DNA of 13,493 bases from Spirochaetaceae bacterium. Lineage in GTDB: Bacteria > Spirochaetota > Spirochaetia > Treponematales > Rectinemataceae. Of the stretch, positions 6,717 to 13,456 are shown one piece after another (within the stretch, counting starts at the first letter, position 1; each line of letters opens with the position of its first letter). The position numbers and the translations under genes were made by a program. The notes below the pieces were generated by a model that saw only the letters and a list, made by a program, of their open reading frames with translations, did no database searches and had not been told where the DNA came from. Where the stretch lies: assembly GCA_016794765.1 (NCBI GenBank), contig JAEUJG010000440.1, positions 1 to 13,493 of the forward strand, given 5' to 3'.

Positions 6717-7724
6717 ATGACGAGAACCCGCGGTCGGCCCGCCTCGAAATCCTTCACCCCGAAAGCGCTCCCCGCCTTGGCCTTGTGGCTGGCCATGGCG
6801 CTCTTCCTTGGCGCGGCGGCCTTCGCAGAGGCGCCGCTTGCCCCGGCCAAGCCCAAGGAAGCGAGGGCCAGGGTGGCGACGGCGGCGAGGGGGGAAATCG
6901 GCGCGCCTTATCTATATGGCGGCGCAGATGAAAAGGGTTTCGACTGCTCGGGCCTCGTGTACCGGGTGTATGCCGACGCCTTGGGCGCCGCACTGCCGCG
7001 GACGGCCCGCTCGCTGTATTCCTATGTCGAGCGCATCGAGCGGAGGGCGCTTCAGCCCGGCGACCTCGTGTTTTTCGACACGACGGGACCGATCGCCCAC
7101 GTCGGGGTCTACGTCGGCGAGGGCCGCTTCATCCATGCGGCCTCCGAGGGCGCCCGCACCGGCGTCATCGAGTCAGGCCTGGAAGAGGCCTATTGGGCCC
7201 GGAGTTATGCGGGCGCCGGCCGGATTGTCGTGCCGGCCGAATACCTCGGCCTGGTCTTGCGCGCCGCCCTGGGGCCGAGCCTGGGCGCCTCGCCCCTGGC
7301 GCGGGGCGCCGCCGGAGCGGCGGGGCTGAGCTACCGCCTCATGGGGTTGGATTTCGGCCTCGAGGCGCGTCCGGAATACGACGCCGCGCTGGGGGTGGGG
7401 CGGCTTCCGCTCGTCCTGACGGTGGGGCTGGACCGGAGCCTGCGCGTTTTCGCCGGACCGGCGCTGACCCTGGGCAGCCCGCGGTTCGACGGCGCCGCCG
7501 GAAGCGCCGCCCGGAACTACCACGCCGAGGGAGGCCTCCTGGCCACGGCCGGCATCACCTGGACTCCCCTCCGCTTCAGCGCGGCCGGCCTCGATTTGGG
7601 GCTCTACGCGGAAGTCGTCTACAACCGCTATGTCGCGGATGCGGGCCAAGGCGCCGACGCGGTGGCCGACCTCCGGGCGAGGGTCCGCGCGGGGGCGGGC
7701 ATCAGCGCGAGATTCGGTTTCTAG
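6717..7724 (+). CDS. Secreted NlpC/P60 cysteine peptidase with a beta-rich, barrel-like C-terminal domain
   Basis: NlpC/P60 enzymes cut peptide bonds in cell-wall stem peptides. Counting from the ATG at 6717 (335 residues), a signal peptide spans about 17-37 with likely cleavage after AAAFA. The catalytic domain covers about 48-185: Cys77 in GFDCSGLVY, His128 in AHVGVYVG and His140 in FIHAAS form the usual Cys-His-His triad, with the LQPGDLVFFD motif between. The rest (about 195-335) alternates polar and hydrophobic residues in repeated beta-strand-like stretches and ends in ...SARFGF. A terminal Phe is typical of outer-membrane barrel proteins, so the tail may anchor the enzyme in or near the outer membrane. 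An in-frame ATG at 6684 would add 11 residues (MEGGRRAILSV). I chose 6717 because a TATACT box lies seven bases before it. The gene is monocistronic and divergent from metK. Confidence 0.88.
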   Translation: MTRTRGRPASKSFTPKALPALALWLAMALFLGAAAFAEAPLAPAKPKEARARVATAARGEIGAPYLYGGADEKGFDCSGLVYRVYADALGAALPRTARSLYSYVERIERRALQPGDLVFFDTTGPIAHVGVYVGEGRFIHAASEGARTGVIESGLEEAYWARSYAGAGRIVVPAEYLGLVLRAALGPSLGASPLARGAAGAAGLSYRLMGLDFGLEARPEYDAALGVGRLPLVLTVGLDRSLRVFAGPALTLGSPRFDGAAGSAARNYHAEGGLLATAGITWTPLRFSAAGLDLGLYAEVVYNRYVADAGQGADAVADLRARVRAGAGISARFGF

Positions 7725-7747
7725 CGCTTGGACCGATGGTCACGGCA

Positions 7748-7770
7748 GCCGGGCGCGGCCGCCGCTCGGC
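7748..7770. terminator. Possible shared terminator between convergent genes
   Basis: GCCGGGCG (7748-7755) and CGCTCGGC (7763-7770) pair over eight bases with one G-U, around a seven-base loop. The hairpin fills the short gap between the two converging genes and abuts the stop codon of the minus-strand one. There is no T-run, so it may not work as an intrinsic terminator. Confidence 0.35.
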
Positions 7771-8400
7771 TCAACGGAACCACTGGCCGAGGGGCGGCAG
7801 TTCCGGTTTGTACACCATCAGTGCGAAAACTATGGCCAGAGGGATCACTCCCGCCATGGAGATCCACCAGCGCAGCTTCAAGAGCCGGGTGAGTTCCGCG
7901 GGAAGGGTCGGGTCTTCCGGATCCAGGTTGGCGACAAGCTTCTTGACCCGGTATTGGGTCGGGATATCGCTCAATACCCAAAACAGGCCGGAAAGCAGGA
8001 ACAGCACAAAGCCCCAGGACAACCAGCCGATCTGCCAGAGGTCGCCCAGGATCACCGAGAGCATAACTCCCGAAAGGACGGAGAGGATGATCAAGGGGGA
8101 GGAGAAGCGTGCATCAAGCCAGGTAACGGTGCCGTAGGTATGGAGGAAGATCTCCTTCCGTCCCGACTTGAGGCTTTGCAATTCCCAGAGCATGCCGACC
8201 ACGGCGTTCCCGAAAAACAGGGTGACCGAGACGACATGGACAAAGAGGGCATGGCCGAAGAGGGCCGGCTGACGCAGCAAGGCCGTGAGCTCGGCAGGGA
8301 ACAGGAGCGCCAGGAGGATCAGTCCCGCCATGAGGGCAAGGAAGCCGTAGAGGACATGCTTGGTCTTCATGCTTAGCCATGGGAACATACTCCTCGCCAT
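7771..8400 (-). CDS. Multi-pass membrane protein, DUF2269-like
   Basis: I do not know a function for this 209-residue protein. It has four or five hydrophobic segments: about residues 14-36, 47-70, 98-118, 124-145 and 180-197. The small-residue and aromatic pattern (HVVSVTLFFGNAVVGMLWEL, then YGTVTWLDARFSSPLIILS) resembles the DUF2269 family of predicted inner-membrane proteins. Conserved-looking His residues within or next to the segments could bind a cofactor, but this is inference. The start is uncertain. The ATG at 8400 has no Shine-Dalgarno. The ATG at 8388 has GAGGAG too close to it. The ATG at 8370 (MKTKHVLYGF) gives the most natural first membrane segment. Two 60-base samples of the gene are 57-58% GC against 67% in samples of its neighbours, hinting at separate ancestry. 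It converges on the NlpC gene and diverges from glpK. Confidence 0.78.
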   Translation of the reverse strand: MARSMFPWLSMKTKHVLYGFLALMAGLILLALLFPAELTALLRQPALFGHALFVHVVSVTLFFGNAVVGMLWELQSLKSGRKEIFLHTYGTVTWLDARFSSPLIILSVLSGVMLSVILGDLWQIGWLSWGFVLFLLSGLFWVLSDIPTQYRVKKLVANLDPEDPTLPAELTRLLKLRWWISMAGVIPLAIVFALMVYKPELPPLGQWFR

Positions 8401-8482
8401 AAGGCAACCGGATTTTCACGGGCCTTGGCTTGGGAACCCGGCGAATCGCGAAGGTGTTTAAAATGCAGGGTTGTTTTCGCCT

Positions 8483-8512
8483 TTGCGCATTTTCCCAAAG
8501 TGCGGCTATAAT
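8483..8512 (+). promoter_or_regulatory. Predicted glpK promoter
   Basis: A perfect TATAAT (8507-8512), within GCTATAAT, lies about 28 bases before the glpK ATG. The best -35 at 18-base spacing is the weak TTGCGC (8483-8488). The surrounding 140 bases between the divergent genes are clearly more AT-rich than the coding DNA, as expected for a promoter region. Confidence 0.6.
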
Positions 8513-8540
8513 CCCCATAGTCTTAAGAGCGGAGGGCCGA

Positions 8541-10040
8541 ATGGTCGCCAAGGAACGCTATATCCTCTCCCTGGACCAGGGTACGACCTCGTCCAGGGCC
8601 ATCCTGTTCAACAAATCAGGCCTCATCATCGGGGTGAAGCAGATACAGTTCACGCAGATCTTTCCGAAGCCGGGTTGGGTGGAGCACGACCCCCTGGAGA
8701 TTTGGTCCACCCAGCTCGAGGCGGCCCGCGGCGCCATCGAGGCCGCGCAGATCGAGCCCGACCAGATCGAAGCCGTAGGCATCACGAACCAGCGCGAGAC
8801 GGCGGTCCTATGGGACCGGGCGACCGGCAAGCCCGTGCACAACGCGATCGTCTGGCAGTGCCGCCGCTCAGCCGACATTTGCCAGGAACTCCGCGCCCTC
8901 GGTCTTTCCGCGATGGTGCGCGAAAAGACGGGACTCGTCCTCGACCCCTACTTCTCCGGCACGAAGCTCATGTGGCTCTTCGCGGAATACCCGGAGCTCC
9001 GCCGCCGCGCCGAAAAGGGCGAGCTCATGTTCGGCACGGTGGACTCCTGGCTCATCTACAACCTGACCGGCCGCCACATGACCGACCCGACGAACGCGAG
9101 CCGCACCCTCCTCTTCAACATCAGGGAGGGGAAGTGGGACGAGGAGCTCCTCAAGGTCTTCAACATCCCCGCCGCGATCCTGCCCGAGGTGGCGCCGAGC
9201 TCCTCGAACTTCGGCACGCTCCGGAAGGAGCTCCTCGGCGTGGCGGCGCCGGTGACCGGCTGCGCGGGCGACCAGCAGGCCGCCCTCTTCGGCCACGCCT
9301 GCTACGAGCCGGGCATGGCCAAGAACACCTACGGCACGGGCTGTTTTACCCTCATGAACACCGGCTCCTTCCCGGTCGAGTCGAAGCACAACCTCCTCAC
9401 GACGGTGGCCTGGGACCTGGGCAAGGGCTACACCTACGCCCTGGAGGGTTCGGTCTTCATCGCGGGAGCGGTGATCCAGTGGCTCAGGGACCAGATGGGC
9501 CTCGTCGCCGACTCCGCGGAGAGCGAGCGCCTGGCGAAGTCGGTGGAGGATTCCGGCGAGGTCTTTCTCGTTCCGGCCTTTGTCGGCATGGGCGCGCCCT
9601 ATTGGGATCCCGACGCCCGCGGCACGGTGGTCGGCATCACGCGCGGCACGACCAGGGCGCACTTCGTCAGGGCCGCCCTCGAGTCGATCGCCTACCAGTC
9701 GCGCGACCTCCTCGTCGCGATGGAGAAGGATTTCGGCCGGCCGATCAGCTGCATCAAGGCGGACGGCGGCGCCTCGGCGAACAACTTCCTCATGCAGTTC
9801 CAGGCCGACGTCCTTGACCGCTCCGTGGTCCTGCCCGAGGTGGGGGAGATCACCGCCCTCGGCGCCGCCTATCTCGCGGGCCTTTCCACCGGCTACTGGG
9901 AGAACCTCGAAGAGGTCGAGCGGAACTGGCGGCGGAAGCGCGAGTACCTGCCCGAGATGGCCGCGGAAAAGCGCGGCCGCCTCGTAGGGAGCTGGGAGAA
10001 GGCCGTGAAGGCGGCGCGGAGCTACAAGCCGGAGGACTAA
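8541..10040 (+). CDS. glpK: Glycerol kinase
   Basis: GlpK phosphorylates glycerol to sn-glycerol 3-phosphate with ATP, trapping glycerol for lipid synthesis or glycolysis. The 499-residue length and motifs fit the FGGY family: LDQGTTSSRA at 11-20 (phosphate binding), WQCRR at 105-109, the catalytic-base aspartate D244 in CAGDQQAALFG, and a late FGGY stretch from VPAFVGMGAPYWDPDARG onward. GGAGGG at 8531-8536 precedes the ATG at 8541 and fixes the start; the open frame upstream is not coding. The loop at 224-234 (FGTLRKELLGV) lacks both the glycine-rich, Arg-containing fructose-bisphosphate site of the E. coli enzyme and the His phosphorylated by the PTS in Gram-positives, so allosteric control is probably absent. 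No glpF, glpD or glpR is adjacent. The next gene starts 58 bases downstream with its own -10 box. Confidence 0.97.
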   Translation: MVAKERYILSLDQGTTSSRAILFNKSGLIIGVKQIQFTQIFPKPGWVEHDPLEIWSTQLEAARGAIEAAQIEPDQIEAVGITNQRETAVLWDRATGKPVHNAIVWQCRRSADICQELRALGLSAMVREKTGLVLDPYFSGTKLMWLFAEYPELRRRAEKGELMFGTVDSWLIYNLTGRHMTDPTNASRTLLFNIREGKWDEELLKVFNIPAAILPEVAPSSSNFGTLRKELLGVAAPVTGCAGDQQAALFGHACYEPGMAKNTYGTGCFTLMNTGSFPVESKHNLLTTVAWDLGKGYTYALEGSVFIAGAVIQWLRDQMGLVADSAESERLAKSVEDSGEVFLVPAFVGMGAPYWDPDARGTVVGITRGTTRAHFVRAALESIAYQSRDLLVAMEKDFGRPISCIKADGGASANNFLMQFQADVLDRSVVLPEVGEITALGAAYLAGLSTGYWENLEEVERNWRRKREYLPEMAAEKRGRLVGSWEKAVKAARSYKPED

Positions 10041-10085
10041 AGGGGGCGGCGCGCGGGCGCTCTCGCGCGGCGGGCCGGGGCGCGC

Positions 10086-10091
10086 TATACT
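10086..10091 (+). promoter_or_regulatory. -10 box TATACT placed for leaderless transcription of the four-gene operon
   Basis: TATACT, within GCTATACT, ends exactly seven bases before the ATG at 10099, and no Shine-Dalgarno lies between. The same octamer and spacing occur at 6702-6717. No -35 consensus is recognisable in the GC-only DNA upstream. The glpK-side part of the gap has only a weak CGCGCG inverted repeat (10050-10055 with 10064-10069). Confidence 0.55.
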
Positions 10092-10098
10092 CGCCTTC

Positions 10099-10962
10099 AT
10101 GGACGACAAAACCAAGAAGGCGGCCATCGCGGCCGCGCGCCTCGAGATCACGGAACACCTGGTCTACGCCCGCCTGGCCGCGGGTTGCAAGGACGAGCAC
10201 AACGCGGCGGTGCTTCGGCAAATCTCCGCCGAGGAAAAAAAGCACGCCGAGTTCTGGCGGTCGAAGACGGGGGTCGAGCCCCAGCCCTTCCGCGGCCGGC
10301 TCTTCCGCGTCGTGCTGCTCGCGCGGCTCCTCGGCCTCACCTTCGTGCTCAAGCAGATGGAGCGGAACGAGGGCACGGCCTCCAAGCGCTACGCCGAGCT
10401 CTCCGCCGCCTTCCCCGAGACGGCCAAGCTCTCCGCGGAGGAGGGCGCCCACGAGAAATCCCTCCTCGGCATGCTGGACGAGGAGCGGCTCCAGTACGTC
10501 GGCTCCGTGGTCCTGGGCCTGAACGACGCCTTGGTCGAGCTGACGGGCGCCCTGGCCGGCTTCACCCTTGCCCTGGCGGACACGAAGATCATCTCCCTCG
10601 CGGGACTCGTGACGGGCATCTCGGCGGCCTTCTCCATGGCCGCCTCGGACTACCTCTCGTCGAAGGCGGAGAACGACCCGCGCGCGGCGAAGTCGGCGCT
10701 CTACACCGGCGTCGCCTACTTCTTCACCGTCATCCTCCTCATCCTCCCCTTCCTCCTCCTGTCGACGAAGCTGGCCGCCCTCGCGATCACCCTGGCGACG
10801 GCGGTCCTCATAATCTTCTGCTTCAATTATTACATTTCCGTGGCGAAGGAGCTGGACTTCAGGCGGCGCTTCCTGGAAATGACCTTCATCAGCCTGGGTG
10901 TCGCCGCCTTCTCCTTCTTCATCGGTTTCATCCTGAAGGGCGTCCTCGGCGTGGACGCCTAG
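10099..10962 (+). CDS. Ferritin-like/VIT1-CCC1 fusion, iron or manganese transporter (MbfA-like)
   Basis: This 287-residue protein joins two modules. Residues 1 to about 125 form a rubrerythrin/ferritin-like di-iron helical bundle, with metal ligands expected at E16 or E19, the E46-K-K-H49 motif, E88 or E91, and E115-G-A-H118. Residues about 131-287 form a VIT1/CCC1 membrane domain of about five segments, including GLNDALVELTGALAGFTLAL and the SMAASDYLSSKAE loop characteristic of this family. VIT1/CCC1 proteins move Fe2+ or Mn2+ out of the cytosol; the same architecture in alphaproteobacterial MbfA exports iron and protects against peroxide. The ferritin-like part probably senses or delivers iron. 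It heads a tightly packed plus-strand unit with the next three genes. The start is chosen from the TATACT box seven bases upstream, as there is no Shine-Dalgarno. Confidence 0.93.
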   Translation: MDDKTKKAAIAAARLEITEHLVYARLAAGCKDEHNAAVLRQISAEEKKHAEFWRSKTGVEPQPFRGRLFRVVLLARLLGLTFVLKQMERNEGTASKRYAELSAAFPETAKLSAEEGAHEKSLLGMLDEERLQYVGSVVLGLNDALVELTGALAGFTLALADTKIISLAGLVTGISAAFSMAASDYLSSKAENDPRAAKSALYTGVAYFFTVILLILPFLLLSTKLAALAITLATAVLIIFCFNYYISVAKELDFRRRFLEMTFISLGVAAFSFFIGFILKGVLGVDA

Positions 10963-10972
10963 GGGGGCAAGC

Positions 10973-11428
10973 ATGACGAGAACGGAAAAAGCCGAGGCCC
11001 TGCACGCCTCGGGATGCGCCTGTTCCCAGGCGGTTTTCGGCGCCTTCGCGGCCGAGTACGGCGTGGAGACTGGGCTCGCCGTCCGCCTGGCCTCCGGGCT
11101 CGGCGCCGGCATCGGGCGCCTGCAACTGACCTGCGGCGCGGTCAGCGGGGGCGTCCTGGCCCTCGGCCTCGCGCTCGGGAACGCGACGGGGGCCGAGCAG
11201 GACAAGAAAGAAGCCTCCTACGCGGCCGCGCGCGAATTCGTCGCCGCCATCGAGGCGGAGTTCGGCGCCTCGGGTTGCCGCGAACTCCTTGAAGGCAACG
11301 ACCTCCGGACTGAAGAGGGCAAGGAACGCATCAAGGCGGCGGGCCTTCAGCAAAAGGTCTGCGCGCCGATCATCCGCCGCTCCGTGGAGCTGGTCGAAGA
11401 AGCCCTGGCGGCGCGGGGACTCCGATGA
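10973..11428 (+). CDS. C_GCAxxG_C_C family protein
   Basis: This 151-residue protein belongs to a family named for its conserved cysteine pattern; its function is not established, though redox or metal binding is assumed. Visible cysteines are C15 and C17 in HASGCACSQAVFGAF, C54 in GLGAGIGRLQLTCGAVSGG, C102 in ASGCRELL, and C130 in QKVCAPI. The GAG..G...CGAVSGG and LALG stretches are the family core. The C-A-C at 15-17 replaces the usual N-C before the (S/A)QAV motif, adding one cysteine. It starts 10 bases after the ferritin-like transporter with AGGGGGG just upstream, and its TGA overlaps the next ATG (ATGA), so it is co-transcribed and likely coupled to the SagB-type dehydrogenase. Some family members may be electron-transfer or metal-trafficking partners, but this is inference. 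Confidence 0.9.
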   Translation: MTRTEKAEALHASGCACSQAVFGAFAAEYGVETGLAVRLASGLGAGIGRLQLTCGAVSGGVLALGLALGNATGAEQDKKEASYAAAREFVAAIEAEFGASGCRELLEGNDLRTEEGKERIKAAGLQQKVCAPIIRRSVELVEEALAARGLR

Positions 11429-12195
11429 GCGAAGGCTACGAGCGCGAGCGCTCCTTCCTCAAGGCGAACTGGGAGCGGGTCGAGGGGGAGTGGCGGTCGG
11501 ACCAGACCCTGGGCCTTCCGGCGCCGCCCCTCGAGGAGTCGCCGAAGGAGGGGGAAAGGCTTTTCGCCCTGCCGCCCTCCGCCGGCTTCGAGGAGCGCGG
11601 CGGGGCCCTCCTGTCCCTGCTCCGCGGCAGGAAGAGCCGGCGGAAGTTCGCGGCGGATCCCTTCCGCCTCGAGGAGCTCGCCTTCCTCTGCTGGGCGGCC
11701 GCGGGCATCAGGGACAGGCGCAACGAGGTCACCGCCTTCAGGACCTATCCCTCGGGCGGCTGTCGCCACCCCCTCGACCTATTCGTCTTCGCGGCGCGGG
11801 TGCGGGGACTGCCCGCCGGGCTCTACCGCTACCTTCCCGTGGAGCACGCGCTGGCCTTGGTCCGCGAGGGCGACGATTCCGGGGCGCTGGACGAGGCCCT
11901 GTTCGAGCAGTACTGGAAGGCCGCCGCCGTCTTCGTCTGGGCGGCGGTGCCCTACCGGACCGAATGGCGCTACGGGCCGGTCTCGCACAAGATCATCCTC
12001 CTCGACGCGGGACACGCCTGCGAGAACCTCTATCTCGCCTGCGAGGCGATCGGCGCGGGCACCTGCGCCATCGGCGCTTATGACCAGGCCAAGCTTGACG
12101 CCTACCTCGGCCTGGACGGGAAGGATCGCTTTGCCCTCTACGCGGCACCCGTCGGGAGATCGCCCGAAGGCAAGGCCGCAGCGGGCGCGGACTAG
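11425..12195 (+). CDS. SagB/ThcOx-type FMN dehydrogenase (nitroreductase fold)
   Basis: SagB-type enzymes are FMN-dependent oxidoreductases of the nitroreductase fold, best known for oxidising azolines in modified peptides; many standalone members have no known substrate. The 256 residues show the standalone pattern: an N-terminal stretch with DQTLGLPAPPLE (26-37), the flavin-phosphate-binding region RKSRRKF (69-75), PSGGCRHPLDLFVFA (109-123), GLYRYLPVEHAL, then RYGPVSHKIILLDAGHACENL and IGAGTCAIGAYD near the C-terminus. Cys113 replaces the Ala usual in the SAGARH motif. No YcaO cyclodehydratase or precursor peptide gene is nearby, so peptide-azoline chemistry is not supported. It overlaps the cysteine protein by four bases (ATGA), and the racemase-ASCH gene begins 10 bases after its stop. 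Confidence 0.92.
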   Translation: MSEGYERERSFLKANWERVEGEWRSDQTLGLPAPPLEESPKEGERLFALPPSAGFEERGGALLSLLRGRKSRRKFAADPFRLEELAFLCWAAAGIRDRRNEVTAFRTYPSGGCRHPLDLFVFAARVRGLPAGLYRYLPVEHALALVREGDDSGALDEALFEQYWKAAAVFVWAAVPYRTEWRYGPVSHKIILLDAGHACENLYLACEAIGAGTCAIGAYDQAKLDAYLGLDGKDRFALYAAPVGRSPEGKAAAGAD

Positions 12196-12205
12196 GAAGG
12201 AAGCG

Positions 12206-13456
12206 ATGCGGATCATCGGCATCATCGGCGGCATGAGCTGGGAATCCACGGCCGAATACTACCGCCTCATCAACGAGGAGGTCGGGCGCCGCCTGGGCGG
12301 GCTGTCCTCCGGGCGCATCCTCCTCTCCTCCGTGGACTTCGCACCCTTCGCGGAGCGCATGAACCGCGGCGAGTGGGGCGCCATCGGGGAGGAGCTCGCG
12401 GGCGAGGCCCGCCGCCTCAAGGCGGCCGGGGCCGAAGCCCTCCTCGTCGCGACCAACACGATGCACCGTTTCGCGGCCGAAATCGAATCCGATTCGGGGT
12501 TGCCCCTCATCCACATCGCGGACGCCGCGGCCGCGGCCATCGGCGCCGCGGGGAAGCGGAAGGTCGGCCTCCTCGGGACGCGCTATACGATGGAGGGCGA
12601 CTTCTACCGCGGGCGGCTCCTCGACCGGCACGGCATCGAGACCCTGGTGCCGGAGGAGGCCGACCGGGCGGAGACGAACCGCGTCATTTTCGAGGAGCTC
12701 TGCCGGGGCGTCTTCAAGCCGGAATCGAAGACCTACCTTCTCGGCCTCGCGGAGAGCCTGGCCGCGGCCGGCGCGGAAGGCGTCATCCTCGGCTGCACGG
12801 AGCTGCCTCTCGTCATGAAAGAGGGGGAAGCTTCCGTACCGCTCTGGGACACGACCTTGCTTCACGCCCTCGCCGCGGTGGATTTCATGCTCGGCGAGGG
12901 GGCCTTGCCGGCGGGCACCCGCCTCGATGCCGCCCTTCCCGTCGAACTCGCCGAGGCGGCGGAGACTCCGGAGGCTGAACCCGCGCCGGCGGCGGTTTGG
13001 GGCGCCTTCCTGGCCGGCCTGCCCTGGGCCTTGCGCGATGCGGCAAGCGCCCGCGGTTACCGGGCCTGGCATTTCTGCGCCGACGAAAAGAACGCCGACG
13101 AGCTCGGGCGACTCGTCCTCGCGGGAAAAAAGAGGGCGACCGCCTCCTCGCTGCGCGCCGTTGAGGCGGAAGGGGAGGCCTTGCCTTCGCCGGGCGACTA
13201 TTCCGTGATCACCGACTGGAAGGGGCGGGGGCTCTGCGTCATCGAGACCACCAAGGTGGAGGTCAAGTCCTTCGGGCGGGTCGACGCGGAATTCGCGGCC
13301 CGGGAGGGCGAGGGCGACGGCAGCCTGGCCTTTTGGCGGTCGGCGCATCGGGAGGCTTTCGGCGCGGAGCATGCCGCGCTCGGGCTGCCCTTCGGCGAGG
13401 CGACACCGGTCGTCCTCGAGGACTTCGAGGTCGTCTTTCGACCCGCCGACGCTTGA
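12206..13456 (+). CDS. Aspartate/glutamate racemase fused to an ASCH domain
   Basis: This continuous 416-residue frame carries two normally separate proteins. Residues 1 to about 230 match the Asp/Glu racemase family (YgeA/RacD type): IIGIIGGMSWESTAEYYRLI at the start, TNTMH with Thr83, and GCTELPL with Cys197. Thr83/Cys197 is the same pair and numbering I recall for the E. coli L-Asp/Glu racemase, which is L-selective, unlike two-Cys racemases. A Pro/Ala/Glu-rich linker (about 245-263) leads to a full ASCH domain at about 264-416: WGAFLAGLP, GKKRATASSL (307-316), PSPGDYSVITDW, and EGDGSLAFWRSAHREAF. ASCH domains are proposed RNA or nucleotide binders, and some hydrolyse modified nucleosides. 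AGGAAGG precedes the ATG at 12206 and fixes the start; the open frame upstream overlaps the dehydrogenase and is not used. No start codon with a Shine-Dalgarno lies in the linker, so the domains are probably made as one protein. Confidence 0.92.
   Translation: MRIIGIIGGMSWESTAEYYRLINEEVGRRLGGLSSGRILLSSVDFAPFAERMNRGEWGAIGEELAGEARRLKAAGAEALLVATNTMHRFAAEIESDSGLPLIHIADAAAAAIGAAGKRKVGLLGTRYTMEGDFYRGRLLDRHGIETLVPEEADRAETNRVIFEELCRGVFKPESKTYLLGLAESLAAAGAEGVILGCTELPLVMKEGEASVPLWDTTLLHALAAVDFMLGEGALPAGTRLDAALPVELAEAAETPEAEPAPAAVWGAFLAGLPWALRDAASARGYRAWHFCADEKNADELGRLVLAGKKRATASSLRAVEAEGEALPSPGDYSVITDWKGRGLCVIETTKVEVKSFGRVDAEFAAREGEGDGSLAFWRSAHREAFGAEHAALGLPFGEATPVVLEDFEVVFRPADA

Noticed and set aside
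8868..10151. 427-residue minus-strand open frame over glpK
   Set aside because: It is antisense to glycerol kinase and shows no domain; it is a mirror of the glpK codon bias.
9850..11205. 451-residue minus-strand open frame
   Set aside because: It spans parts of glpK, the ferritin-like transporter and the cysteine protein in antisense, with low-complexity translation.
11425..12195. RiPP (azole peptide) biosynthesis cluster
   Set aside because: The SagB-type gene has no YcaO, SagC/D or short precursor gene near it; neighbours are metal, cysteine and racemase genes.
11993..13372. 459-residue minus-strand open frame
   Set aside because: It is antisense to the dehydrogenase and racemase-ASCH genes, both of which have clear motifs on the plus strand.
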